From: Natronorubrum sulfidifaciens JCM 14089
GTDB taxonomy: Archaea > Halobacteriota > Halobacteria > Halobacteriales > Natrialbaceae
Length of the DNA stretch: 64,000 nucleotides
Assembly (NCBI RefSeq): GCF_000337735.1
Contig: NZ_AOHX01000039.1
Location: forward strand, 65,650-129,649
Direction: 5' to 3'
Shown: one piece after another, positions 35,199 to 44,033 of the stretch
How positions within the stretch are numbered: the stretch's first letter is position 1
Layout of the letters: each line of letters starts with the position of its first letter
Program-made: the position numbers and the translations under genes
The notes under the pieces: model-generated
Databases searched by the model: none
Told to the model about the DNA's origin: nothing
What the model saw: the letters and a program-made list of their open reading frames with translations, nothing else

Positions 35199-35792
35199 CT
35201 ACATCAGAGACATGACGAACTCCTGTGTGATGTCGTCGTGGTCGTACACTTCACCGCCGTACTCCTCCTGAAACGACTCGGCCTCGTCGGCGTCGCTGAA
35301 CGGAAGAATCGACGCCCCCATCGCCCCCTCAACGTCGCTGTCCGCGACGAGGGTGAGCCCCGTGACATCCGCAAAGGCGTCGGCCTCGAGGTGGCGACTG
35401 ATCGTCTCGTTTTCATCGCTCGGGTCGATTGTGTAGTCGACTGATGAGTAGTCCGTCAGGTGGATGCCTTCGGGGTCGGCGGTGGACTCGTTGTCGAAGG
35501 TGAACGCGTACGTACACAGCGAGCTACAGAACTGTGCCGGACGGTCCTCGTCGAATACCTCTGTTGGGTCCTCGTAGTGAGCCTGTCCAGCCGGGCCGGG
35601 ATGGTTCCCAATGACCATCGTACACTGATCACAGCTCTGGTCCTCGTCGATACTGATCGGGTCGGGAGCGCTCGCTTCGTCACCGTCGAGACAGCCGGCG
35701 ATCGAACCGAGACAGACGGCCCCCACGCCACCCAAGACGGCTCGCCGAGTCGTTTTCCGATCCGTACCGAGCGCTGTTGTCGGGTCGTTCAT
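35199..35792 (-). CDS. nosL: NosL-like copper-binding lipoprotein
   Basis: A 197-residue lipoprotein. Twin Arg at 16-17 and the lipobox SIAGC with Cys34 indicate Tat export and membrane anchoring. The NosL copper-binding signature is CDQCTM (Cys54, Cys57, Met59), followed by QFCSSLCTYAF, two further cysteines. The C-terminal domain is LPFSDADEAESF and GGEVYDHDD. NosL delivers Cu(I) for nitrous oxide reductase assembly. It faces nosDFY rather than lying inside the operon. On the minus strand GGTTTACTCT near 35812-35821 is its TATA-like box, so it is separately regulated and leaderless. Confidence 0.9.
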   Translation of the reverse strand: MNDPTTALGTDRKTTRRAVLGGVGAVCLGSIAGCLDGDEASAPDPISIDEDQSCDQCTMVIGNHPGPAGQAHYEDPTEVFDEDRPAQFCSSLCTYAFTFDNESTADPEGIHLTDYSSVDYTIDPSDENETISRHLEADAFADVTGLTLVADSDVEGAMGASILPFSDADEAESFQEEYGGEVYDHDDITQEFVMSLM

Positions 35793-35891
35793 ACCGGTTT
35801 TTGGAGGGGTCAGAGTAAACCAGATGTGGTCTAGTTCACGAAACGTCGGCTCCCCCAATGTTATTTGACCGGTGAAAGCCGACCGATAGGT

Positions 35892-36665
35892 ATGTCCTCG
35901 AACCAGCGGCTGCCTGTCGCGGTCCCACCGAGCGTTCGTGCGCTTGGTCTCTGTCTCGTCCTCGGGGGTGCCGGCTGGCTCACCGGATTTGCGGCGACAC
36001 TCGCCGTCGAGGGACACCTGCTCGTCGTCGGCTACCGTGCACAGACCGTCACACAGCTCGCGTCGTCGGTCGCGTTCAACGTCGTCGGTGCTGGCGGGCT
36101 TGCCCTGACGTATCTGCTAGTTCGTCGCAGTGGATTCGATCGTGAGTTCATCCTCGAGTTTATCCGGCTTCGCAAACCCGATCGCTGGGTGCTGGTGTGG
36201 GTTCTCGCCGGGCTGTTCGGTGCGTTCGTCGTCGCGATCGGCTATCAACTGCTCATCGACGTCATCGACCCGTTCGGTGCAGGGAGCGAGGGCACGACTC
36301 ACTCTGGCATCGAACAGGGACGTGAGTATCCGTTCCTGTTGGTACTCGGGATTCCGATCGCGATCTTGCTGACTGGGCCCGGCGAGGAACTCCTCTACCG
36401 TGGCATCATCCAGTCACGCCTCAGTGAGACGTTCCCCACGGCACTGGCAGTCGTGCTCGCCGCAGTCGTGTTCGCAGTCGTCCATTTCCCCGTGTATCTG
36501 GGGAGCGATCTCGGTGCCGTCCTCATCAGTCTCGGAACCGTCACGACGCTTGGCCTCTATCTCGGCGTCCTCTATGAACTGTCGGACAACCTCATCGTTC
36601 CAGCCCTGATTCACGGTGGGTTCAACGCTGTCGTCTACCTGCAGAACTTCCTTCAGTACGTCTGA
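35892..36665 (+). CDS. CPBP family intramembrane metalloprotease
   Basis: A 257-residue membrane protein with about seven helices. CPBP motifs: GEELLYRGIIQSRL (Glu-Glu and Arg), VVHFPVYLG with the first metal His, and LIHGGFNAVVYL with the second. It is smaller than the other CPBP protein in the window (374 residues) and not a recent duplicate of it. The start is the ATG at 35892. It is divergent from nosL, 99 bases away, so the two promoters share one region. The substrate is unknown. Confidence 0.88.
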   Translation: MSSNQRLPVAVPPSVRALGLCLVLGGAGWLTGFAATLAVEGHLLVVGYRAQTVTQLASSVAFNVVGAGGLALTYLLVRRSGFDREFILEFIRLRKPDRWVLVWVLAGLFGAFVVAIGYQLLIDVIDPFGAGSEGTTHSGIEQGREYPFLLVLGIPIAILLTGPGEELLYRGIIQSRLSETFPTALAVVLAAVVFAVVHFPVYLGSDLGAVLISLGTVTTLGLYLGVLYELSDNLIVPALIHGGFNAVVYLQNFLQYV

Positions 36666-36717
36666 CGTTTTCCAGCGCCTAACGACGCGGGACGCGGCGT
36701 CTCGAGACGAGCCGCGG

Positions 36718-37431
36718 TCACTTCTTCGAGTCTCGCTCCCGTCCGTCGGGCTCTCGCTCGACAGTCACTCTATCGCCGCTTGCCGGAGCGGTCGTCGACG
36801 CCGCCGGCTCGCTGCCACTGTTGGAGACTGACCGACCGCCGCGGTCAGCACCGAGGCGTCGTCGCACGACGGCTCCGGTTCCGATCGTTGCAACGCCCAG
36901 TATCACGACTGCGCCGAGGACTGGGACGAGCTGGCTCGAGCCGACGACGAGCGTTCCGACGACGAGGGCCGGCCACGGCGACGGCGTGTCGACACTGAGC
37001 CGCGAGGGGAGCCAGTCGCCGACGGCGATGACGCCGTAACACCCACCGACGACGACCAGCACGCTCCAGAGGAGCACACTCGGGATGGCGACGATCGCGC
37101 TGAGCGCCTGCCCAACCGGCGAGACGAGCACGGTCGTAAAAAACAGCGGCATCGAAGCGATGATGAGCGCGCCGAAGAAGACGACGAAGCCGGCCGGAAA
37201 CGCACGCATCGGCCGAGTGGCGAGTTCGTCGCGGATCGAGCGCGTACTCGAGGGAGATCGCTCGAGCAGGAGCCAGCCAACGCCGAGTGTCAGCACCATC
37301 CAGCCGCCCGTCACCCCGAGTGCTCGAGTGATGTCGGGGACGGCAACCGCGAACACGCTGTCGCTTACGAGTGCTGTGGTGAGCGAGAGGGACGTGGCTG
37401 GGTCGCCAGCGCCGGGGACAACGGGAGACAC
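36718..37431 (-). CDS. Multi-TM membrane protein, unknown function
   Basis: A 237-residue protein starting at GTG 37431 (VSPVVPGAGD); the frame upstream has no membrane or family features. Five hydrophobic segments are visible, near 17-35, 42-60, 85-112, 115-143 and 160-200. A hydrophilic C-terminal tail of ~40 residues ends in REPDGRERDSKK. The pattern recalls the membrane halves attached to some archaeal polymer-forming (bactofilin-like) proteins, but no such domain is here. No catalytic residues are recognised. Confidence 0.6.
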   Translation of the reverse strand: MSPVVPGAGDPATSLSLTTALVSDSVFAVAVPDITRALGVTGGWMVLTLGVGWLLLERSPSSTRSIRDELATRPMRAFPAGFVVFFGALIIASMPLFFTTVLVSPVGQALSAIVAIPSVLLWSVLVVVGGCYGVIAVGDWLPSRLSVDTPSPWPALVVGTLVVGSSQLVPVLGAVVILGVATIGTGAVVRRRLGADRGGRSVSNSGSEPAASTTAPASGDRVTVEREPDGRERDSKK

Positions 37432-37580
37432 GGAGTGGTGTATACGTACTTCAGGACCGATAAAAGCGGTGCGGTCGTCGCGACCGACGACCGAGTCGGC
37501 GGTCGAACGGGTGAACGAACGGGGCCAAGCACAGTGGAGCGGATCAACACCGATTTGGTCGGCGACAGCCAACGACCGGT

Positions 37581-37691
37581 ATGAGCGATGCGATGATCGA
37601 CTATCTCTATCCGGAAATCGCAACGACCGTGCTGTTCGTGCTGGCGATCCTCGGGATGATCGCACTGCTGTATATTTCTACCCGGTGGTAG
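37581..37691 (+). CDS. 36-aa single-TM small protein
   Basis: Encodes MSDAMIDYLYPEIATTVLFV and a further 16 residues, with a single hydrophobic helix at 14-32 and a terminal Arg-Trp. The ATG follows AACGACCGGT. The codon pattern is GC-rich at third positions throughout, and the sequence looks like a conserved type of haloarchaeal mini membrane protein. It stands 49 bases from the convergent oxidoreductase gene. Function unknown; no support beyond composition and the clean membrane segment. Confidence 0.55.
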   Translation: MSDAMIDYLYPEIATTVLFVLAILGMIALLYISTRW

Positions 37692-37740
37692 GTGCCACAC
37701 GGCAAACGCCGGCCCGCTGCCCCGACCGTGACGTGGCAGA

Positions 37741-38142
37741 TCAGGCCTCGAAGTGGCTGACTCGCTCGGGACTGATCGAGATGATGACCCGTTCGGTTTC
37801 GATCGGGTTCGGATACTCGTCTTCACCCATGTATCGGTGCGCGAGGTCGTCGATGTGCTCTCGTGCGCCGTCCGTGGTGAGGTCGTCGACCTCGCCCGTA
37901 ACCGAGAGCATCCGATACGGGTTGTCCGGGTCCGTCATGCTGACGGCGACGCGCGGGTCGTTGCGGACGTTCTTTTCCTTTCGCCGATCCCGTTCGGTGT
38001 TCACCAGCAACCGCTCGGCGTCGGCGTCGTAATCGATCCAGACGGGGGTCACATGCGGCGCACCGTTCGGCAACAGCGTCGCGACGTGGGCAAATGTTTG
38101 CTTTTCGAACAGGTCCTGAAACTCGGTTGGAATCGATGCCAT
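37741..38142 (-). CDS. Pyridoxamine 5'-phosphate oxidase-fold protein (F420/FMN-dependent type)
   Basis: A 133-residue split-barrel protein. FAHVATLLPNGAPHVTPVWIDYDADAER is the classical N-terminal half, followed by LLVNTERDRRKEKNVRNDPRVAVSMTD, where the basic stretch binds the cofactor phosphate. This is the PPOX class often using F420 in archaea. The C-terminus ends ISISPERVSHFEA. The ATG at 38142 gives the usual length; an in-frame extension of 25 codons is unlike the family. The substrate is unknown. Confidence 0.87.
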   Translation of the reverse strand: MASIPTEFQDLFEKQTFAHVATLLPNGAPHVTPVWIDYDADAERLLVNTERDRRKEKNVRNDPRVAVSMTDPDNPYRMLSVTGEVDDLTTDGAREHIDDLAHRYMGEDEYPNPIETERVIISISPERVSHFEA

Positions 38143-38270
38143 GCTCGTCGTACGCGAGCCTGTTACTAATTCACACTCCCTGAAGCACAGGCATACACAG
38201 CGATCACCGTCTCTCATCGGGGTGAATCGATCCGATACAGATAACTCACTCGCTCGTTGTCACTCGGAGT

Positions 38271-38693
38271 ATGGAGTACCTCCTGTGGGTTGCCATCGCG
38301 CTCGTCGCCTACGGACTCATTCCGCCGCTGACGAGCGTCGTCACGACGGCTGTGCCGCCAGCAGTCGCCCTGTTTTTTTCCACGGCGATCTTTCTGACCC
38401 TGACACTCGGCGTCCTCGTCGTGACCGACACTGCTGATCCTGCGTACGCGACGACGACGGCCGCGGGATACGTCTACGTTGCCGGCCTCTTTCTCGCCGT
38501 CGGCATTCTCGCGTACTACTCCGCCCTCGAGGCCGGGCCGGTCAGCGTCGTCGTGCCGATCTATGGGCTGTTCATCGTCGGCAGCTCCGTCGTCGGCATC
38601 GTCTTTCTCGGCGAGGAGTTGACCGGCACCCGCGCTGCCGGCATCGCGGTCGCCGTCCTCGCGATCTATCTGGCGGCGAGTGGTGATCGCTGA
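38271..38693 (+). CDS. Half-size EamA/DMT transporter protein, copy A
   Basis: A 140-residue membrane protein with four to five helices, corresponding to one half of a usual ten-helix EamA drug/metabolite transporter. Segments: LLWVAIALVAYGLIPPL, then FLAVGILAYYSALEAGPVSVVVPIYGLF, the diagnostic end of an EamA repeat, then LGEELTGTRAAGIAVAVLAI. The stop TGA shares one base with the start of the next half (TGATG), so the two are made together. They probably form a heterodimer like SMR pairs. The substrate is unknown. Confidence 0.82.
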   Translation: MEYLLWVAIALVAYGLIPPLTSVVTTAVPPAVALFFSTAIFLTLTLGVLVVTDTADPAYATTTAAGYVYVAGLFLAVGILAYYSALEAGPVSVVVPIYGLFIVGSSVVGIVFLGEELTGTRAAGIAVAVLAIYLAASGDR

Positions 38694-39109
38694 TGCGACG
38701 GTATCTTGCGCTCTCGGTGGTTGCCTGTCTCACGTACAGTCTCGTCGCACCGCTGCTCTCGATCGCGATGACTGACATTCCGAGTACGACCGCCGTCTTC
38801 CTCTCGAACTCGGTGATGCTCGTCACCGTCGGAGCCGTGATCGCCGTCCGGCGGCTTCCAGTTCGTCCCTACCTCACCCACCGATACAGCCCGCATATCC
38901 TCGCGATGGGGTGTCTGCTGGCTGTTGGCCTGTTGAGTTACTATCGCGCGCTTGCACTTGGCCCCGTCAGCGTCGTCGTGCCGATTTTCGGGCTGTTCAT
39001 CGTAATCAGTTCGTTCGTCGGCATCCTCGCGTTCGAAGAGGCGGTGACGCCCCGAAAGGTCGCCGCCATCGCAGCGAGCGTGCTCGCGATCGTGTTGATG
39101 GCGATCTAA
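38693..39109 (+). CDS. Half-size EamA/DMT transporter protein, copy B
   Basis: A 138-residue membrane protein homologous to the preceding gene: YYRALALGPVSVVVPIFGLF matches YYSALEAGPVSVVVPIYGLF, and FEEAVTPRKVAAIAASVLAI matches the EELTGTRAAGIAVAVLAI region. It starts one base inside the previous stop. The loop between helices 2 and 3 is longer and more basic (RRLPVRPYLTHRYS), which may set opposite membrane orientation in a dual-topology pair. Confidence 0.82.
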   Translation: MRRYLALSVVACLTYSLVAPLLSIAMTDIPSTTAVFLSNSVMLVTVGAVIAVRRLPVRPYLTHRYSPHILAMGCLLAVGLLSYYRALALGPVSVVVPIFGLFIVISSFVGILAFEEAVTPRKVAAIAASVLAIVLMAI

Positions 39110-39139
39110 AGACCAGTCGCGGCGTCGAAAAGCGTCTCG

Positions 39140-40303
39140 TTACTCGAGCAACGCCGCGAGCGTCGTCTCGAGCGCCGCAGCGGCCGCTCGAACCGCCTCG
39201 ACGCGGACGTACTCCCGCGGTGCGTGGGCGACGGCCCCGTTGTCGTCGGCGAGCACGCCGGGGCCGAAGACGACCGTCGGCGCGTCCGCCGCGAAGTACG
39301 ACGCTTCCGTCGCCGCGGTGAACGGTCGCACGTCGCCGCCGGCGGCGTCGGCGAGCAGGTCGACGACCCGCGCGTCGGGGTCGGTCTCCCAGGCCTCGAG
39401 AAACGGCGTTGGCCGGTCGGTAAACCGGAACTCGACGCCGATGTCGTCGGGCACGGCCGCCTGCAACTGGTCGGTCAGCGCCTCGTGGAACCCCGCAGCC
39501 GTTTCCGGGGGCACGCTTCGGCGGTCGACCGTCAGCGCGCAGTCGGCCGGCACCTGATTGGTCGCTTCGCCACCCGTGACGACCGTCGGCGTCAGCGTCG
39601 CCGCGCCGAGTTGGGGATGCGTCGGTGGCGCGTCCTCGCGCTCGCCGAACGTCCGGATCGCCTCGAGGACGCCCTCGAGGGCGGCGACGGCGTTGATTCC
39701 CGTCTCTGGCTCGGCCGCGTGGGCGTTGGCACCTGTCAGGTGGATCGTGCCCTGAAAGCGACCTTTCGCCGCCGTGCAGACGTCGAGGTTCGTGGGTTCG
39801 CCGACGATCACGGCGTCGGCGTCACGCGTGGGGCAGTCGTCGCCTGTCACGAGTTCGTACGCGCCCGTCGAGAGCACTTCCTCGTCAGGGGTGATCGCGA
39901 GCGTGACGCGGCTGTCGGCGGGCTCGACGGCGAAAAACGCAGCTAACAGCGCCGCGAGTGGCCCTTTCGCATCACAGGAGCCCCGCCCACGGATCACGTC
40001 GTTTCCGCCGGCTTCCGTCCCCGCTCGGTCGCGTTCGAAGGGGACGTGTGGCGAGACAGTGTCGATGTGGGTGTTCAACACGACGTGGGTGTCGGCGTCG
40101 GCCGGACCGCGGGTCGCGAGCACGTTCCCGCCGTCGTCGACGCGAGGGTCGATGCCGTGGACCTCGAGCGTCTCACAGAGGTACTCCCGCATCGGGGAGA
40201 CGTCCTCGTGGGAGGCCGTCTGGACGGCTGTCTCGAGGAAGTCGACGGGGTCGAACTGGTGACTGCTGTCGGTGGCCGCCGCGTCGGGTCGGTCCCCAGT
40301 CAC
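39140..40303 (-). CDS. dapE: M20 family deacylase, probable succinyl-diaminopimelate desuccinylase
   Basis: A 387-residue zinc hydrolase starting at a GTG that overlaps the dapF stop (GTGA). Metal and catalytic motifs: VLNTHIDTVSPH, GRGSCDAKGPLAA (bridging Asp), TPDEEVLSTGA (catalytic Glu pair), VGEPTNLDV, and HAPREYV near the end. By operon context it removes succinate from N-succinyl-LL-DAP. By sequence alone acetylornithine deacetylase is possible. It is the last gene of the lysine locus. Confidence 0.85.
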   Translation of the reverse strand: MTGDRPDAAATDSSHQFDPVDFLETAVQTASHEDVSPMREYLCETLEVHGIDPRVDDGGNVLATRGPADADTHVVLNTHIDTVSPHVPFERDRAGTEAGGNDVIRGRGSCDAKGPLAALLAAFFAVEPADSRVTLAITPDEEVLSTGAYELVTGDDCPTRDADAVIVGEPTNLDVCTAAKGRFQGTIHLTGANAHAAEPETGINAVAALEGVLEAIRTFGEREDAPPTHPQLGAATLTPTVVTGGEATNQVPADCALTVDRRSVPPETAAGFHEALTDQLQAAVPDDIGVEFRFTDRPTPFLEAWETDPDARVVDLLADAAGGDVRPFTAATEASYFAADAPTVVFGPGVLADDNGAVAHAPREYVRVEAVRAAAAALETTLAALLE

Positions 40304-41130
40304 TGTTCGGCCGGCGACTCGAGGGCGACTTCGCCGTCGAACTCGTGTTCGACAGGGCCGGCGAGCGTTGCCCGCCCGCGGTCGTTGAAGCTTACCTTGA
40401 GTTCGCCACCCGGCGGCGAGACGGCGACCGGATCGGCGTCGGTGCGCCCGAGTCGGCGCGCGATGACGGCGATGGCGACCGCGCCGGTGCCACAGGAGTC
40501 GGTTTCGCCTTCGACGCCGCGCTCGAAGGTCCGTTGGCGGAAGTGACCCTCGCCGTCGGGGCTGGCGATTGTGACGTTCGTGCCCTTCGGGAAGACGTCA
40601 GCGTGGCGAACAGGTGGGGCGACCGACTCGAGATCGACGTCGTCGACGTCGTCGACGAACGCGACGGCGTGGGGAACGCCGGTGTTGACGACGGAGACCT
40701 CGAGGCCTTCGATCGACTCCTCGAGGACGGGGTCGTCGGCGTCGATGGGGATGTCTTCGGGCGCAAACGTGGGTGTCCCCATCTCGACGGTGATGCCGTC
40801 GGGAGTTCGATCCGCGCGGAGGGTGCCTGCCTGCGTGTCGATCATGACGCTGTCGGTGTCAGTGCGTTGCATGGCCCACTCGGCGGCACAGCGGGCGCCG
40901 TTGCCACACATCGGTGCCGTCGAGCCGTCGGGCTGGACTAGCGTCATGACGACGCGTGGTGGGTTGAACTGCTCTTCTAAGGCGAGATAGAGGATCCCAT
41001 CGGCACCGACGCCGGTGTCGCGGTCACACTCGCGTTTGGCGAGTGCGGCCCGATCGGGGACGTATTCGGCCGCGTGGATGATCAGAAAGTCGTTGCCGGT
41101 GCCGTGGTATTTTTGGAATGGAACGGTCAT
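40300..41130 (-). CDS. dapF: Diaminopimelate epimerase
   Basis: A 276-residue PLP-independent epimerase converting LL- to meso-DAP. N-terminal FQKYHGTGNDFLII. The two catalytic cysteines lie in APMCGNGARCAAE (about residue 78) and ETDSCGTGAVAIA (about 220). NTGVPHAVAFV marks the start of the second half. The start is the ATG at 41130; the frame upstream (35 residues, acidic, no homology) is rejected. The stop overlaps dapE. It lies 126 bases downstream of lysA. Confidence 0.95.
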   Translation of the reverse strand: MTVPFQKYHGTGNDFLIIHAAEYVPDRAALAKRECDRDTGVGADGILYLALEEQFNPPRVVMTLVQPDGSTAPMCGNGARCAAEWAMQRTDTDSVMIDTQAGTLRADRTPDGITVEMGTPTFAPEDIPIDADDPVLEESIEGLEVSVVNTGVPHAVAFVDDVDDVDLESVAPPVRHADVFPKGTNVTIASPDGEGHFRQRTFERGVEGETDSCGTGAVAIAVIARRLGRTDADPVAVSPPGGELKVSFNDRGRATLAGPVEHEFDGEVALESPAEQ

Positions 41131-41256
41131 CGTTCGGATACGCTGTATTGCTGTCGGGGTCGGAGCCGATTCAGGGTCGGCTGTCTGCTTTGCATGTTCT
41201 CGCTCGTCGTGGTGGGTGAGCGCGTCATCTGCCACCGTCGAGACGATCGAGATGAA

Positions 41257-42525
41257 TCATCTCTCGCGTTCGACGCTGGTAACGTCGTCGATCGTTTCGC
41301 GTCGGCGAGCGAGTCGCGCGACGCCGTCGTCGATGACGACGGAGGCGGGCCGGGGCCGGGAGTTGTACTGATTGGCCATCTCGTAGCCGTACGCGCCGGC
41401 GTTGCCGATCGCGAGGAGGTCTCCGCGTTCGCTCTCGGGGAGTTTGCGGTCCGTACAGAAAACGTCCCCGCTCTCGCAGATCGGGCCGGCGATGGTCTGT
41501 GCCGTCTCCTCGCGGCTGCGTTCGGTGTCACTCGAGTCGGCAGTGAGATTTCGAATGGGATGGTACGCGTCGTACATCGCGGGCCGCAAGAGCGTCGTCA
41601 TGCCGGCGTCGACGCCGACGAGCGTCGTCTCGCGTGCGTCTTTGACCGTATTGACTGTAGTCAACAGGACGCCAGCGTCGGCGACGAAGTAGCGCCCGGG
41701 TTCGATCGTCAGTTGCACATCCACCTCGCCGACTGCCTCGCGGGTCGCGTCGGCGACCGCCTCGAGATCCAGCGGCTGTTCGTCCTCGCGGTAGGGGACG
41801 CCGAAGCCGCCACCGATGTCGAGGAACTCGAGGTCACCAACGGCCGCCGTGACTGATCGGGCCAGCTCACCCATCCGCGAAACGAACTCCCGGTGGGCGT
41901 CGAGCTGGTCGCTCGAGACACCAGAGCCGACGTGGGCGTGGATACCGACGACGTCGAAGCCACGGTCGGCAGCATCCGCAAGCACGTCGACGGCGCGTTC
42001 GGCTGGGACACCGAACTTCGCGTTCGCACCCGTCTGGACCTTCTCGTGGTGGCCGGCCCCGATCCCGGGGTTGACTCGGAGACAGAGTCGTCCGTCGTAG
42101 CCGCGCTCTTCGAGGCGGTCGATCGTGTCCTCGGCACCAGCAGTGATCGTCAGCTCGGGGTGCGCTTCCCAGGCCTCGACAGCGATATCGAGATCACGGG
42201 CCGGCGGGTTGACGGCCGTGTAATGGACCTCGGCCCCGCTGTCGGTAACGGCGAGTGCACGCGTGAGTTCGCCCGCAGACGCACACTCGAGGCCGACTCC
42301 CTCCCCGTGAAGCGTCTCGAGGACATCCTTAAGCGCGTTTGCCTTCACCGCGTAGAGAATCTCGGCGTCGGGAAACGCTGATTCGAGTCGGCGTGCATTT
42401 TCTCTGACTCGATCGAGATCGAGAACGTACAACGGCGTCCCGTACTCCCCCGCAAGGGACTCGAGTCTCGTCGGCTCCCACGCTGTCAGCCGGCGAACCG
42501 CCGGCGATCCCTCGAGTGTCGTCAT
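41257..42525 (-). CDS. lysA: Diaminopimelate decarboxylase
   Basis: A 422-residue fold-type III PLP enzyme, the last step to L-lysine. The PLP lysine is in EILYAVKANAL (about residue 52). Other motifs: VNPGIGAGHH, GIHAHVGSG, LDIGGGFGVPY, IEPGRYFVADAG, and the substrate-site Cys in GPICESGDVFC. It closes with AGAYGYEMANQYNSRPRP. The ATG at 42525 is used; upstream frame content is not family-like. It sits 73 bases after the metallophosphoesterase on the same strand. The product may also feed back on the locus, but no site is visible. Confidence 0.95.
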   Translation of the reverse strand: MTTLEGSPAVRRLTAWEPTRLESLAGEYGTPLYVLDLDRVRENARRLESAFPDAEILYAVKANALKDVLETLHGEGVGLECASAGELTRALAVTDSGAEVHYTAVNPPARDLDIAVEAWEAHPELTITAGAEDTIDRLEERGYDGRLCLRVNPGIGAGHHEKVQTGANAKFGVPAERAVDVLADAADRGFDVVGIHAHVGSGVSSDQLDAHREFVSRMGELARSVTAAVGDLEFLDIGGGFGVPYREDEQPLDLEAVADATREAVGEVDVQLTIEPGRYFVADAGVLLTTVNTVKDARETTLVGVDAGMTTLLRPAMYDAYHPIRNLTADSSDTERSREETAQTIAGPICESGDVFCTDRKLPESERGDLLAIGNAGAYGYEMANQYNSRPRPASVVIDDGVARLARRRETIDDVTSVERER

Positions 42526-42598
42526 TACCGCGTGTACGCAACCGCTCGACCTCAAGGCTTTGGATTCACGAGCGGTGAGCGCGGTCCCCCTCTCTCGC

Positions 42599-43939
42599 TT
42601 ACTCGGCCGGCTGTGGTTCCGAGACCGGCACCTCGTCCTCGATGACCGTTCCGTCGGGTAACTCGAGTTCGGGCTCTCGGCCGACGGTGAACAGCCGTTC
42701 GGTGAGGGTGAGTTCCTCGGCTTTCGGGCTCGGCTTCTCGACGGCCTCGTAGTCGACGACAATGCCGCCAGCCTCGGGTTCGGCGGCGATACGGACCGTA
42801 CACAGCTGGTAGGACGGGTAAAACACTGGCGGGAGGATGCCGGTGATCCCGTCGCGTCGATGAAGACGTTTGAGCCACGTCCCGGTGTTGACGGCCACGC
42901 CGCCCTCGAGTTCCTGCAGTCGCGGGCGGTGGGTGTGGCCGTAACAGAAAATGGCCGTCTCCGGGTCATCCTCGAAGACTTCGCGGGCTGCCTCCGCGTA
43001 AGGCGTCTCGGCATCGACGGTGAGTTCGGTCTCGAAGATCCCGAACCGGCTGACGGTCTTCCTGACGTCTCGTCGGATGAAATACAACGGGATCCCGACG
43101 AGCATCACCAACCCGGTGATCGTGACGTTGATGGCGAGCAGGAACCAGACTGCCGTGCCAGCCGTGCCGAACTGGCTGAGGAAGCCGGTCGTTCGCTCGA
43201 CCGGCATCGACCAGATGCCTGCAAGGTCAAGGCTCGTCAGAATGACGAGGAGGATGCTGATGTTGAACAGCAACAGAAACGGGACCAGCGCGTACCGAAG
43301 CAGCGGGTTCATTTCGCGATAGAAGTACTTCGAGAGGAGCCACACCGGCATCCGTTCGGTCGGCGTCACTGCCTGAACGTCTTTCAGCCAGTTGTATCGG
43401 CCCCGATCCGAAAGCTGTCCCGCCCGACTGGTGACGAGCGTGTTGTAAAAGTACCCGAGCGGCGTGGCGTACGGATTCCCCCAGTCCTCGATCCGGTTGT
43501 TGGGGTCTTGCTGGTGGCCATGTTCGAAGTGGATCGTCCGGCTGCCGACCGGCCGCGTGATCGACTGCTCCTGGACGAGGTCGACGTTGTACTCGGCAAA
43601 GCGCTCGACGTACTCGTCGTAGGCGGCCAACTCGTGGTCGTGATTTCCCGGGAGCATCGTGATCGGGATGTTTTCCCCGGTCGCCCGGAACTGCTCGAAC
43701 AGCTCCGGATACGTCTCCTCGAGCGCGTCGAACTTCTCGATTCCCGAAATCGTGGTAAACTCCCAGAGGCCGAACGCGTCGCCGTTGATCACCAACTCGG
43801 CCGGTTCGTCGGTCTGCTCGAGTCGCTCGAGAAACGCCAGCAACTCATCGAGAAACTCGACGTGCTCGAGTTGCTCGTCGCCACCGATGTGGAGATCGCT
43901 GATGACGTAGTAGACCCGGTCCTCATCGGTCGTTCCCAT
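42599..43939 (-). CDS. Membrane-anchored metallophosphoesterase
   Basis: A 446-residue calcineurin-like phosphoesterase. Metal-binding motifs in order: SDLHIGG (about 14-20), VINGDAFGLWEF, GNHDHE, FEHGHQQDP and YGHTHRPRLQ (about 345). Two hydrophobic helices (about 220-250 and 262-285) split the catalytic half. The GDAFGLWEF and GNHDHE pattern resembles UDP-2,3-diacylglucosamine pyrophosphatase-like members, but archaea lack lipid A, so the substrate is open. It lies inside the lysine locus between dapD and lysA with gaps of 94 and 73 bases. Confidence 0.85.
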   Translation of the reverse strand: MGTTDEDRVYYVISDLHIGGDEQLEHVEFLDELLAFLERLEQTDEPAELVINGDAFGLWEFTTISGIEKFDALEETYPELFEQFRATGENIPITMLPGNHDHELAAYDEYVERFAEYNVDLVQEQSITRPVGSRTIHFEHGHQQDPNNRIEDWGNPYATPLGYFYNTLVTSRAGQLSDRGRYNWLKDVQAVTPTERMPVWLLSKYFYREMNPLLRYALVPFLLLFNISILLVILTSLDLAGIWSMPVERTTGFLSQFGTAGTAVWFLLAINVTITGLVMLVGIPLYFIRRDVRKTVSRFGIFETELTVDAETPYAEAAREVFEDDPETAIFCYGHTHRPRLQELEGGVAVNTGTWLKRLHRRDGITGILPPVFYPSYQLCTVRIAAEPEAGGIVVDYEAVEKPSPKAEELTLTERLFTVGREPELELPDGTVIEDEVPVSEPQPAE

Positions 43940-44033
43940 TGGGCCAGCCTTTCACTCAGGTGTAAAAACGGTTTCGTGTCGTCCCGCGCTGTCGCACAGT
44001 CGGTGCTGGTCCGACGGCTGTGAGCGGTTGGGG

